DNA of 64,000 bases from Kibdelosporangium aridum (GTDB lineage Bacteria; Actinomycetota; Actinomycetes; Mycobacteriales; Pseudonocardiaceae): the NCBI RefSeq assembly GCF_900176515.1, contig NZ_FWXV01000007.1:310001-374000 (forward strand), given 5' to 3'. Position numbers and translations under genes: made by a program. The notes below the pieces were generated by a model that saw nothing but the letters and a program-made list of their open reading frames with translations, was not told the DNA's origin and searched no databases. Shown in pieces: positions 15,712-24,405 of the stretch (positions are counted from its first letter, which is position 1; every line of letters starts with the position of its first letter).

Positions 15712-18371
15712 GCGCCGTCCAGCTCCTTACGCAGCAGAGCGATGGCGTCGTCGATCCCGGCGGGCTTGGTGCCGCCACCCTGGGCCATGTCCGGCTTGCC
15801 GCCGCCACGGCCGTCGATGGCCGAGGCGAACGAGCTGACCAGCTTGCCGGCGGCCAAGCCCTTGTCCCTGGCCCCACCGGTGGTGGCCACGACGAAGCTG
15901 ACCTTGTCACCGGCCGGGGCGAACAGCGCGACCACACCGGCCTCGCCACCGCCAAGCCGGTTACGCACGTCCGTGGCCAGGGCCCGCAGGCCACCGGCGT
16001 CAACGCCCTCAGGAACACGCTCGGCGACCAGGCGGACGCCGCCCAAGTCCTGGGCCTTGGCGGCCAGGTCACCGGCGGACTGCAGCACCTGGGCGATGCG
16101 CAGCTGCTCGATCTCCTTCTCGGCGCTCTTGATCCGGCCGAGCAGGCCTTCGATCCGGCCGGGCAGCTCGGCCGACGGCACCTTCAGCTGGTCGGCGAGC
16201 TGCGACACGAGCAGCTGCTCCTTGCGGACGTAACGCAGCGCGTCGGAGCCGACCAAGGCCTCGACCCGGTGCACGCCGGAACCGATTGACGAGTCGGTGA
16301 CGAGCTTGACCAGGCCGAGCTGGCCGATCCGGTCGACGTGCGTGCCACCGCAGAGCTCACGCGAGTACTCGCCCATGTCGACGACGCGCACGTTGTCGCC
16401 GTACTTCTCGCCGAACAGCGCGACGGCGCCCAGCTCGAGGGCCTTGGCCTTGGTCGTGGTGAACGTCTGCACCTCGACGTCGGTCTGCAGGTAGTCGTTC
16501 ACCTCCTCCTCGACCTCGGTCAGGATGTCGGTGGACACCGAACCGGGGGTGGTGAAGTCGAACCGCATCCGGCCAGGGGCGTTCAGCGAACCGGCCTGGG
16601 CGGCGCGCTGGCCGTAAGCACCACGAACAGCGGCGTGCACGAGGTGCGTGGCGGAGTGAGCACGGGCGATGGATTTGCGGCGGTCACGGTCGACTGACCC
16701 CGTGACCTCGGAGTCCAGGCCGATCTCGCCGGAAAGCACGGTCACCCGGTGCACGAACAGGCCGGGGACGGCCTTCTGCACGTCGTCGACCTGGATCTCG
16801 GCGCCCGAACCGACCAGCAGACCGGTGTCGGCGATCTGGCCACCGCTCTCGGCGTAGAACGGGGTGCGGTCCAGGACAAGCTCGGCGTGCTGCCCAGCGC
16901 TCACCTTGGCCACCGGCTGGCCGTCGACCAGAAGACCGATCACCCGGGCGGTCGCCTGCAGGTCGGTGTAGCCGAGGAACTGGGTCTCGCCGTGCTGCTC
17001 GAGCACCTTGCGGTACTCCGACAAGTCGCCGTGGCCGGTCTTGCGGGCGGCGGCGTCGGCCTTGGCCCGCTGCCGCTGCTCCTCCATCAGCTCGCGGAAC
17101 CGGGCCTCGTCGACCTGCAGGCCCTGCTCAGAAGCCATCTCCAGGGTCAGGTCGATCGGGAAGCCATACGTGTCGTGCAGCTGGAAGGCCTTGTCACCGG
17201 CGAGCACCCTGCTGCCGCTGTCCTTGGTCTGCGAGGCGGCGAGGTCGAAGATCCGCGAACCGGTGGTGAGGGTGGCGCGGAAGGTGTCTTCCTCGGTCTT
17301 CACCACGGCCGAGATCCGGTCGAAGTCGCGGACGAGCTCCGGGTAGGACGGGCCCATGGCGTCGCGGACGACGGCGGCGAACTCCGGCAGGACCGGCTCG
17401 TCGACGCCGAGCAGGCGCACGGAGCGGACGATCCGGCGCAGCAAACGGCGCAGCACGTAACCACGGCCTTCGTTGCCCGGCGTCACGCCGTCGCCGATCA
17501 GCATCACGCCGCTGCGGGCGTGGTCGGCGATGACGCGGAACCGCACGTCGTCGACGTGGTCGGCGCCGTATCGGCGTCCGGACATCTCCTCGGCCTTGCC
17601 GATCACCGGGCGAACCAGGTCTGTTTCGTAGACGTTGTCCACGCCCTGCAGCAAGTAGGCGACGCGCTCGACGCCCATGCCGGTGTCGATGTTCTTCTTC
17701 GGCAGGGTGCCGATCGGCTTGTGGCCGTACTTCGGGCTCTGCTCGCCGCGCACGTCCTGCATGAAGACGAGGTTCCAGATCTCCAGGTACCGGTCCTCGT
17801 CGACGACCGGGCCGCCCTCTTTGCCGAACTGCGAGCCGCGGTCGTAGTAGATCTCCGAGCAGGGACCACCCGGGCCGGGCACGCCCATGTCCCAGTAGTT
17901 GTCGCGGCCGTCGCGGCGCTGGATCCGCTCGTCGGGCAGTCCGGCGATCTTCTTCCAGAGCTCGATGGCCTCGTCGTCGTCGAGGTAGACGGTGGTCCAG
18001 ATGCGGTCCGGGTCCAGCCCGAAGCCGCCGTCGTCGACCGACGAGGTGATCAGGTTCCAGGCGTGCTCGATCGCACCGGCCTTGAAGTAGTCGCCGAACG
18101 AGAAGTTCCCGGCCATCTGGAAGAACGTGTTGTGCCGGGTGGTCTTGCCGACCTCGTCGATGTCGCCGGTGCGCACGCACTTCTGCACGCTGGTGGCAGT
18201 CGGGTACGGCGGCGGGGCCTCGCCGAGGAAGTACGGCTTGAACTGCACCATGCCAGCGTTGACGAACAGCAGGTTCGGGTCGTCGAGGATCAGCGAGGCG
18301 CTCGGCACCTCGGTGTGCCCGGCGTTCTTGAAGTGGTTCAGGAAGCGGTTGCGAATCTCATGCGTTTGCAC
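15708..18371 (-). CDS. alaS: Alanyl-tRNA synthetase
   Basis: The protein has 887 aa, full length for AlaS. The class II catalytic domain begins MQTHEIRNRFLNHFKNAGHT, with the NAGMVQFKPYFLG and GNFSFGDYFK signatures. The editing domain has the zinc ligands ARAHSATHLVHAA and ELCGGTHVDRIGQLG. The C-terminal oligomerisation domain is coiled, then globular, ending GKPDMAQGGG and a short helix. It charges tRNA-Ala and removes mischarged Ser/Gly. GTG is the start. The long open frames on the opposite strand here are compositional shadows. Confidence 0.97.
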   Translation of the reverse strand: MQTHEIRNRFLNHFKNAGHTEVPSASLILDDPNLLFVNAGMVQFKPYFLGEAPPPYPTATSVQKCVRTGDIDEVGKTTRHNTFFQMAGNFSFGDYFKAGAIEHAWNLITSSVDDGGFGLDPDRIWTTVYLDDDEAIELWKKIAGLPDERIQRRDGRDNYWDMGVPGPGGPCSEIYYDRGSQFGKEGGPVVDEDRYLEIWNLVFMQDVRGEQSPKYGHKPIGTLPKKNIDTGMGVERVAYLLQGVDNVYETDLVRPVIGKAEEMSGRRYGADHVDDVRFRVIADHARSGVMLIGDGVTPGNEGRGYVLRRLLRRIVRSVRLLGVDEPVLPEFAAVVRDAMGPSYPELVRDFDRISAVVKTEEDTFRATLTTGSRIFDLAASQTKDSGSRVLAGDKAFQLHDTYGFPIDLTLEMASEQGLQVDEARFRELMEEQRQRAKADAAARKTGHGDLSEYRKVLEQHGETQFLGYTDLQATARVIGLLVDGQPVAKVSAGQHAELVLDRTPFYAESGGQIADTGLLVGSGAEIQVDDVQKAVPGLFVHRVTVLSGEIGLDSEVTGSVDRDRRKSIARAHSATHLVHAAVRGAYGQRAAQAGSLNAPGRMRFDFTTPGSVSTDILTEVEEEVNDYLQTDVEVQTFTTTKAKALELGAVALFGEKYGDNVRVVDMGEYSRELCGGTHVDRIGQLGLVKLVTDSSIGSGVHRVEALVGSDALRYVRKEQLLVSQLADQLKVPSAELPGRIEGLLGRIKSAEKEIEQLRIAQVLQSAGDLAAKAQDLGGVRLVAERVPEGVDAGGLRALATDVRNRLGGGEAGVVALFAPAGDKVSFVVATTGGARDKGLAAGKLVSSFASAIDGRGGGKPDMAQGGGTKPAGIDDAIALLRKELDGA

Positions 18372-18443
18372 GGCTTATCCCTGGCAGAAGGAGGGTCGAA
18401 GGACAGGTGGCGGGCACGGCGGAACGACGGGCTGGGAAGCGAC

Positions 18444-18710
18444 TCAGTCGTCCGCCCGTCGCGCTCGTGCGCCGTGCAAGCGCACGCCCGACCGCTCGGT
18501 CACCACGTCCTGCAACTCCTTCTCACGCTCTTGCATCCCCGCGCGCACGTCCGCACCGAACGCGCCCACGGCGCCCGCCAGCTCGCGCATCGCGTCGCTG
18601 ACGTTCTCGGCGACACCGGCCGGGGTGGCCTGGTACGCCTTCTCTCTGAGTTTACGTGACAGCGCAACGCCGGCCGCGACGCCGACGCCGAGCCAGAACA
18701 GCCTGCTCAT
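18444..18710 (-). CDS. Small membrane-anchored protein between DUF948 gene and alaS
   Basis: The protein has 88 aa. A single N-terminal hydrophobic segment (LFWLGVGVAAGVAL) is followed by a basic stretch and an amphipathic helical tail (ENVSDAMRELAGAVGAFGAD). A gene of this type regularly accompanies alaS and the DUF948 gene in actinobacteria. Its ATG overlaps the DUF948 stop by 4 nt. The function is unknown; the layout resembles a small envelope-associated helix-rod protein. Confidence 0.7.
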   Translation of the reverse strand: MSRLFWLGVGVAAGVALSRKLREKAYQATPAGVAENVSDAMRELAGAVGAFGADVRAGMQEREKELQDVVTERSGVRLHGARARRADD

Positions 18711-19108
18711 TTGCGACCCCTACGACGACGCGTGTGCTTGCCCTCACGCTCGTCCTTGCGCTTGCGGCGGGCCTTGATCGCCTTGCTCAGGCCGTAGGAC
18801 ACGGCCGCGACCTTGACGAGCGGACCGCCGAGGGTGGCGGTGAAAACCGAGGTCAGGGCCGAGACGTTGCCGCTGACGGCCTGCGCGTTCGCGGTGATCC
18901 CGTCCACCCGCTCAAGCTGGGTGTTGACGTGGGTGAGCGTGGTGTTGGCGCCGGTGAACAACGGGTCGGAGTTCTCGTGCGCCTTGCGGATCGCGATGGT
19001 GGCCTCGTCCAGCGTGCGCCCTAGCTTGATCAACGGGCGCGCCACCAGGATCACCAGCAGCAGGAACACGACTACTGCAGCAGCCGCGATCCATTCCCCT
19101 GCGGACAC
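18707..19108 (-). CDS. DUF948-domain membrane protein
   Basis: GTG 19108, preceded by GGGAGG, gives 133 aa; an upstream start at 19189 adds 27 residues without a ribosome site. One N-terminal membrane helix (GEWIAAAAVVVFLLLVILVA) is followed by a helical, heptad-like region (KLGRTLDEATIAIRKAHENS, TLTHVNTQLERVDGITANAQ), typical of DUF948 and predicted to form an extended coiled coil. The C-terminus is very basic. Family function is unknown; it is conserved next to alaS. Confidence 0.85.
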   Translation of the reverse strand: MSAGEWIAAAAVVVFLLLVILVARPLIKLGRTLDEATIAIRKAHENSDPLFTGANTTLTHVNTQLERVDGITANAQAVSGNVSALTSVFTATLGGPLVKVAAVSYGLSKAIKARRKRKDEREGKHTRRRRGRK

Positions 19109-19166
19109 GAAGCCTCCCGGAAAGGCGTTGCTCGAATTGGGTGAAGGAAAGGTTACCGGGGTGGCT

Positions 19167-19733
19167 TCAGTCGTCCGGCAGCGCCTCAAGACCGAGGTCC
19201 TTGCGCATCTCGGCGCGCATTTGCTTGAACCCGGCCTGCGACTCGTCCCAGAGCTCCTTCACGCGGGTCCACTCCGGCGCCTTGCTGCCCGAGGACATGT
19301 ACATCGCCAGCCGGGAACGCGGCAGCATGGTCTTACGCAGCAGGTCGTTGAAGCGCTCCGACGCGAACAAGTTCACCGGACCGAGTGAGTGGCGCAGTTC
19401 CTCCCTGGCCCGCCACACGTCGTCACGCTGGTCCGGGCGCAGCACCTGCGGGTTGTCGGCGATCCGCCGCACGGCGGCGACCACCGGGTACACCAGCCAG
19501 TCGTACGCCTCGACCGCCGCGATGACCTGTGAGAACGCGTTCTGGCGGCCTTCGTAGCTGCGGTTCTCGCGGTCCTTGACGCGTTCGCGCTCCCAGCGCT
19601 TGTCCTCGCGCTCCTGCTCACGGCGCCAGCGACGGTCCTCACGCCACGCCGCGATGAACTGAGCACTCAACACACCGACGAACCCGAGGACGGCGACGAC
19701 GATGGTGACCCATAACGGAACTGAAGAGGACAT
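19167..19733 (-). CDS. Membrane-anchored protein with highly charged helix, unknown function
   Basis: The protein has 188 aa. One N-terminal membrane helix (VPLWVTIVVAVLGFVGVLSA) is followed by a continuous Arg/Glu/Asp/Trp-rich helix (residues 28-60, with repeated 'RWRRE/RWERE' units) and then a helical globular domain with WRAREELRHSLGPVNLF. The family was not recognised; many actinobacterial proteins share this plan of an anchor, a charged stalk and a helical domain. A strong hairpin separates it from the lectin gene upstream, so it probably has its own promoter. Confidence 0.6.
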   Translation of the reverse strand: MSSSVPLWVTIVVAVLGFVGVLSAQFIAAWREDRRWRREQEREDKRWERERVKDRENRSYEGRQNAFSQVIAAVEAYDWLVYPVVAAVRRIADNPQVLRPDQRDDVWRAREELRHSLGPVNLFASERFNDLLRKTMLPRSRLAMYMSSGSKAPEWTRVKELWDESQAGFKQMRAEMRKDLGLEALPDD

Positions 19734-19750
19734 GAGCCGGAAAATAGCGC

Positions 19751-19774
19751 GGCCCCTGGGCGAACCCAGGGGCC
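19751..19774 (-). terminator. Intrinsic terminator after the ricin-type lectin gene
   Basis: The 10-bp arms GGCCCCTGGG and CCCAGGGGCC enclose the tetraloop CGAA (plus strand) and are perfectly paired. On the minus strand the hairpin is followed by GCGCTATTTTCC with a short T-run. It lies 41-64 nt past the stop of the lectin gene. Confidence 0.75.
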
Positions 19775-19814
19775 GGTCAACGTAATGACGCCCGGAACGG
19801 TCGCCGATCCAGCG

Positions 19815-20324
19815 TCACGTCATGTAGCCAGCGAACCAGATCTGGTCGTCGAACCGCTTGTCACAGGTGTGCAGGACTGCCTGGTTGCCGTTCTCGAACC
19901 CACGAACGATCAGGCACTTGCCGGACGCGCGGTGGCGGAGCAGGAACTCGTGATCGCTCACCATCTCACTACGCCACTGCTGACTGTCCCAGACGTGACA
20001 GGTGTACGCGACGGCCCTGGCCTCGTTGCCATTGGTGTGCACGGTCAGGCACTTCTTGGCGTGCTCGTTGTAGACCTGGTACCAGCCGTTGCGGATATCT
20101 TGGAAGTCCCAGCGCTGGTCAGCGAAGTCTCCGACACAGTCGTACTGGAACGCCGGGCTGTTCTCACCCTTGTTCTGGGCGACGAGGCACTTGTCCGAAT
20201 TCCGGTTCGACAAGTGCGTGTTGGCCAGCACCCCCGCGTCGGCCGACGCAGCGGCGTTGGCCGGCGGAACGGCGACCACGACTGCTGCTATTGCGGCGGC
20301 GACTGCCGCGCCTTTCCTGAACAT
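19815..20324 (-). CDS. Secreted ricin-type beta-trefoil lectin
   Basis: The protein has 169 aa. The signal peptide MFRKGAAVAAAIAAVVVAV is followed by an Ala-rich cleavage region (PPANAAA). The rest is one beta-trefoil with the three QxW-type repeats DQRWDF, SQQWRS and DQIWFA, one in each subdomain of about 40 residues. Such stand-alone domains bind galactose or xylan-type sugars outside the cell. No catalytic domain is attached. It is monocistronic, with a terminator downstream. Confidence 0.88.
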   Translation of the reverse strand: MFRKGAAVAAAIAAVVVAVPPANAAASADAGVLANTHLSNRNSDKCLVAQNKGENSPAFQYDCVGDFADQRWDFQDIRNGWYQVYNEHAKKCLTVHTNGNEARAVAYTCHVWDSQQWRSEMVSDHEFLLRHRASGKCLIVRGFENGNQAVLHTCDKRFDDQIWFAGYMT

Positions 20325-20408
20325 CTACGCACTCCATCCCGGCCGGGATCCCCACCCGGCCAGGATCAGATGCTTTAGCCCGGCGCCGACTTCGCGGTCA
20401 CTCGACGG

Positions 20409-21989
20409 TCACGCGTCGCCGATGTCCGCGCCGAGCGTGAGGCTGCCGAAGTGCAGACCCGCGGTGCGTTCGAGAACGAAACGGTCGACCTCGGCGCCGG
20501 TGGCGGTCAGGACGCGGACCGTCAGGTGGGTTTTGCGACCGGGGAACGCCGGTTCGGAGTCGATGGCGAGGAAGGCGTAACCGGTGAACCGGACGCGCGA
20601 CCACTGGACGAGTTCGGTGACTTTCGCCTTGCCGGGCGCCCAGTGATACGACGGCACGTCCGCGTGCGGCAGTTCGTGGCCGGCGTACGTGTCTGGGGCT
20701 GGGAAGTCGTAGAGGCTCTTGCCGCCACCGCCGCAGGTCGCGTACACGGTGCCGTCCGTGTCGGGCCGGATCGTACTTCCTATAGGAACCTGCTTGGTTA
20801 CGCGACCGGCCCGCAGTGCGTCGCTGCGTTCGTAGACGTGGTTGTGTCCGTTGACGACGAGATCGACCTTGTAGCGGTCGAACAACGGCACCCAATGGTC
20901 GCGGACGCCGCCGTCGGACGCATGGCTGTTGGTTGTCGAATACGCGCAGTGGTGGAAGAAGACGACGATGAAGTCGACGTCCGGCTGTGCGCGCAGGAAC
21001 GCCAGGCGTTGTTTGAGCCAGCGGGTTTGTTCGCCGCCGGTGAAGCCGTAGTTGGCCGGGATCTCGTAGGAGACGTCGTTGGCGTCCAGTGAGATGACGC
21101 CGACGTTGCCGTAAATGAACGAGTACGCGCCCGGGCACGACCGCGGACCTGAGCCCGGGAAGTCCCAGCGCGCGGTCTGGCCGCCGTAGCCGTTGTGCGG
21201 GTACAGCGCCTCCATGTCGTGGTTGCCGGTGGTGACCATCCAGGGCACGTTCGCGGCGACGGGCTCGATCTGACCGAAGTACGCGTCCCAGACCTTCGGG
21301 CTGAACGTGTCGTGACCGGCGTCCGGTGTGCTGCCGATCGGCAGTCCGCCGCCGTTGGGGTCCGCGTACGCGATGTCGCCGGCGAGCAAGTGGAACGCCG
21401 GGTTCTGCCGAGCGACCGCGCCGTCGTTGGCCAACGCCGCTGTGGTGACGCCTTGGTCACCGAACGCCGTGAACGTGAACTTGTGCGGCGGGAAGCCACG
21501 CGGCGGCGCGGTGGTGAACGTGGCGTCGGCGTGCTTCGGATCAAAGTCGTCGTGACCGACGGCGTAGTAGTACTTGGCGCCCGGTCGCAGGTTGCCGATC
21601 TCGGCATGCAGGTAGTACTGGTCGGTCGGCGCGATCACGCCGTTGACCTCGGAGTGCAAGGAACGGATCTCGGCGGGTACGCGGTGGCCGAGATCGTTCG
21701 GGTCATGACCGACGCGAACGAACGGTTTGCGGACGGGTGCCGGGACCTGCCAGCCGATGCGCATTTGGGTCCGCGGGTTGCGGCCGAACGCGATGTGCCT
21801 GCCGGTGGGCGTTACGCGGTCGCCGGACGCGTACGCCAGGCCGGGCAGGAAGGTCGGTCCGGCGACCGCCAAAGCCGCGACCGCCGCGCCGCGACCGAGT
21901 AACGACCGGCGGCTCAGGTACTCGTACTGCTCGGCCATGGACAGGCGGCCAGCCAGATCGTCGGGCACACCGACACGAGGTATCTGCAT
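20409..21989 (-). CDS. Tat-exported purple acid phosphatase-type metallophosphoesterase
   Basis: ATG 21989 gives 526 aa; ATG 22052 would add 21 Cys/Arg-rich residues. The leader carries the Tat motif SRRSLLGRGAAVAALAVAG. A fibronectin-like N-terminal domain (RNPRTQMRIGWQVPAPV) precedes the catalytic domain. The dinuclear metal-site motifs are all present: FGDQG, LAGDIAYAD, VTTGNHDME, FFHHCAYS and VNGHNHVYER. It hydrolyses phosphate esters outside the cell. A 16-bp inverted repeat lies in the upstream region. Confidence 0.9.
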   Translation of the reverse strand: MQIPRVGVPDDLAGRLSMAEQYEYLSRRSLLGRGAAVAALAVAGPTFLPGLAYASGDRVTPTGRHIAFGRNPRTQMRIGWQVPAPVRKPFVRVGHDPNDLGHRVPAEIRSLHSEVNGVIAPTDQYYLHAEIGNLRPGAKYYYAVGHDDFDPKHADATFTTAPPRGFPPHKFTFTAFGDQGVTTAALANDGAVARQNPAFHLLAGDIAYADPNGGGLPIGSTPDAGHDTFSPKVWDAYFGQIEPVAANVPWMVTTGNHDMEALYPHNGYGGQTARWDFPGSGPRSCPGAYSFIYGNVGVISLDANDVSYEIPANYGFTGGEQTRWLKQRLAFLRAQPDVDFIVVFFHHCAYSTTNSHASDGGVRDHWVPLFDRYKVDLVVNGHNHVYERSDALRAGRVTKQVPIGSTIRPDTDGTVYATCGGGGKSLYDFPAPDTYAGHELPHADVPSYHWAPGKAKVTELVQWSRVRFTGYAFLAIDSEPAFPGRKTHLTVRVLTATGAEVDRFVLERTAGLHFGSLTLGADIGDA

Positions 21990-22048
21990 GCCGACATGCT
22001 CATCCGGCCACATTCCAACGCGACCACACCGGCATGAACACCAGCTGT

Positions 22049-22064
22049 CCACTATGGATAGTGG
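22049..22064. promoter_or_regulatory. Inverted repeat upstream of the phosphatase gene
   Basis: CCACTAT and ATAGTGG are exact complements around GG, 60 nt upstream of the proposed phosphatase start. Size and place fit an operator. It does not match a clear PHO box, so the regulator is unknown. Confidence 0.35.
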
Positions 22065-22089
22065 CGGTCAAGGGATTCCGAAGACCTCT

Positions 22090-22545
22090 TTACCCGACCA
22101 GGAAACGCAGTCGGGTGCGGCTGCCCGGCAGGTTCTCGGTGTCGGCCGGTTCGGGGACGACAGCGTGCCAGAAAGCGGCCGCCGCGGTGTTGTTGTCGTC
22201 GTAGTCGAGCGTCCACGGCCCCGGGTGGCGTTCGAACAAGCGCTTGGCCGCGACGCGGGCGACACCTCGACGTCGGTGACGACGGACGACAAAGAACTCC
22301 GCGACCGTCCACGCGTCGTCAGCGAACCGAGCCAGCGCGAAACCAGCAAGCTCGTCATCGACGGTGATGAAGTACGCCTCCCGGGTTTCATATAGGAAAT
22401 ACAAATCCAGGTAGCCGTAGGCGAACGTTCCGTGCGGCGACAGGCTCAACTCACGGATCTCTGAAAAGTCATGCAGGTAGAGCTGCATCAAGTTCGCCAG
22501 CACCGGCTTGTCCGACTCGGTGACCGGCGTTAGTTCGACCGTCAC
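22090..22545 (-). CDS. GNAT acetyltransferase
   Basis: The protein has 151 aa. The GNAT core shows ELAGFALARFADDAWTVAEF followed by the acetyl-CoA loop VRRHRRRGVARVAAKRLFE (Arg/Gly-x-Gly pattern), and a Tyr-rich entry segment (YGYLDLYFLYETREAYFI). The substrate is unknown. Its start overlaps the rarA stop by 4 nt, so it is coupled to rarA. Confidence 0.8.
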   Translation of the reverse strand: MTVELTPVTESDKPVLANLMQLYLHDFSEIRELSLSPHGTFAYGYLDLYFLYETREAYFITVDDELAGFALARFADDAWTVAEFFVVRRHRRRGVARVAAKRLFERHPGPWTLDYDDNNTAAAAFWHAVVPEPADTENLPGSRTRLRFLVG

Positions 22546-23906
22546 TCGCCGCGGATCGCCTTACGCAGCTTGGGCACGCGCTCAGCCAGCGCTCGTTCAG
22601 CACCCCGGGCGGTTGGCTCGTAGTAGTCGCGTCCGACCAGGTTGTCCGGCGGATACTGCTGCGCCAGAACACCTTCCGGAACGTTGTGCGGATACCGGTA
22701 TCCCTGGGCGTTGCCGAGACGAGCGGCACCCGCGTAGTGGCCATCGCGCAAATGCGCCGGCACCGTCCCAGCGCCACCCGAACGGACATCGGACAGCGCG
22801 GAGTCGATGGCCATGATGACCGCGTTGGACTTCGGCGCGGTCGCGAGATGGATAGTCGCCTGAGCGAGCGCGAGACGGCCCTCGGGCATGCCAATGAACT
22901 GCACCGCTTGATGTGCGGCGACGCAGACCTGCAACGCGGTCGGGTCGGCCATGCCGATGTCCTCGCTGGCGTGCACGACCAAGCGGCGCGCAATGAACCG
23001 TGGGTCCTCCCCCGCCTCGATCATCCGCGCCAGGTAATGCAAGGCGGCGTCGACGTCGGAGCCGCGGATCGACTTGATGAACGCGCTGGTCACGTCGTAG
23101 TGCTGGTCGCCCTGCCGGTCATACCGGACCGCGGCCTTGTCGACCGTCGCCTCGACGGTCGCGAGGTCGATATCCGAAAGCCCGGTCGAGGCCGCCGAGT
23201 CAGCGGCCGCCTCCAAAGCCGTCAACGCACGCCGTGCGTCGCCGCCCGCGAGCCGAACCAGATGTTCTTCGGCGTCCTCGGCCAGTCCGAGTTTGCCGTC
23301 CAGCCCGCGAGGGTCGGCAACCGTCCGGCGGATCAGTACGCGAACGTCCTCATCGGTCAACGGGTGCAGTTGCAGCACCAGCGACCGCGACAGCAGCGGA
23401 GACACGATGGAGAAGAACGGGTTCTCTGTCGTGGCCGCGACCAGCAGGACGATCCGGTCCTCGACCGCACCGAGCAAGGCGTCTTGCTGCGTGCGCGAGA
23501 AGCGGTGCACCTCGTCAATGAACAAGACGGTCGACTCGCCCGACCGCGTCAACCGGCGTTTGGCCTCGTCAATGACGGCGCGCACTTCCTTGACGCCCGC
23601 GGTCAGCGCCGACAACGCGACGAACCGCCGACCGATCGCCTGCGAGACCAAGGTGGCGAGCGTCGTCTTGCCCGTCCCCGGAGGTCCGTAGAGCAGCACC
23701 GAAGCCGGAGCCGCGCCCTCGACCAGACGGCGAAGCGGCGACCCGGCACCGAGCAGGTGATCCTGGCCGACTACTTCGTCAAGCGACTGCGGGCGCATCC
23801 GCACTGCGAGCGGAGCGTTCGCCGCCACTCGCTCCGCTGACCCCGGATGGGGTTGCGGGGCGGACGGTTCCGACACGTCGAACAGGCCCTCATCCACGGC
23901 AAACAC
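22542..23906 (-). CDS. rarA: Replication-associated recombination protein A
   Basis: The protein has 454 aa of the AAA+ MgsA/WRNIP1 family, acting at stalled replication forks. The Walker A loop is YGPPGTGKTTLATLV, Walker B is LFIDEVHRFSRTQQ, sensor 1 is LLVAATTEN, and the C-terminal tetramerisation domain has AFIKSIRGSDVDAALHYLAR followed by RRLVVHASEDIGMADP. GTG is the start. The gene is in a run of minus-strand genes without obvious SOS control. Confidence 0.95.
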   Translation of the reverse strand: MFAVDEGLFDVSEPSAPQPHPGSAERVAANAPLAVRMRPQSLDEVVGQDHLLGAGSPLRRLVEGAAPASVLLYGPPGTGKTTLATLVSQAIGRRFVALSALTAGVKEVRAVIDEAKRRLTRSGESTVLFIDEVHRFSRTQQDALLGAVEDRIVLLVAATTENPFFSIVSPLLSRSLVLQLHPLTDEDVRVLIRRTVADPRGLDGKLGLAEDAEEHLVRLAGGDARRALTALEAAADSAASTGLSDIDLATVEATVDKAAVRYDRQGDQHYDVTSAFIKSIRGSDVDAALHYLARMIEAGEDPRFIARRLVVHASEDIGMADPTALQVCVAAHQAVQFIGMPEGRLALAQATIHLATAPKSNAVIMAIDSALSDVRSGGAGTVPAHLRDGHYAGAARLGNAQGYRYPHNVPEGVLAQQYPPDNLVGRDYYEPTARGAERALAERVPKLRKAIRGE

Positions 23907-23915
23907 GCTACCTAA

Positions 23916-24395
23916 TCAAGGCCCGCCCACTGGTCCCGCGGGTAAGACATCCGCCAGGTAGGCGTCCAGATCCGGCCGATCGGGCGTCATGACGTGCCGG
24001 ACCCACGCCGAGCGTTCGTGGACCAGAGCGGGCAGCTCCCAGACGCACCCGATGAGCGGTTCGGTCAGTTCGCTGAACGCGACGGCGTCCAGGGGTGACG
24101 AGGCCGCCTGGACGTGCAGGATCGCCTGGTAGACCCAGGTGTAGAGGTTCAGCCATAACGCGTCCGCGCCCTGGTGGAGCACGGCGAACGCGTATCTGGG
24201 CGAGTCGGCCTGTTCGTGGACGAGCGACGGGTGCGTCAAGGAGTCAGGCAGCAGCTTGGGGAGGAATTCGTCCGCTGCCGCGACCGTCGGGGCGGCGATC
24301 GGCTCTTGGCCGATCGTCACCTGGTAGGGCTTGATGGTCCAGCCGTCGACCAGGGTGGCTGGCGACGGCCGGGAGTAACGCTCGGTGAAGCTCAT
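23916..24395 (-). CDS. Conserved actinobacterial protein of unknown function
   Basis: ATG 24395 gives 159 aa; an upstream TTG at 24425 would overlap the SGNH gene. The sequence is globular without signal peptide or membrane helix. It has an aromatic-rich centre (WLNLYTWVYQAILHVQAA) and conserved-looking WTIKPYQVTIGQEPI near the start. I do not recognise a family. It follows the SGNH hydrolase gene with a 10-nt gap and precedes rarA by 9 nt, so an operon is likely. Confidence 0.65.
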   Translation of the reverse strand: MSFTERYSRPSPATLVDGWTIKPYQVTIGQEPIAAPTVAAADEFLPKLLPDSLTHPSLVHEQADSPRYAFAVLHQGADALWLNLYTWVYQAILHVQAASSPLDAVAFSELTEPLIGCVWELPALVHERSAWVRHVMTPDRPDLDAYLADVLPAGPVGGP

Positions 24396-24405
24396 GCCTC
24401 GCACA

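Noticed and set aside
16749..18659. 636-aa open frame on the plus strand opposite alaS
   Set aside because: It is antisense to a complete alanyl-tRNA synthetase, has no domain-like features, and is explained by codon bias in high-GC DNA.
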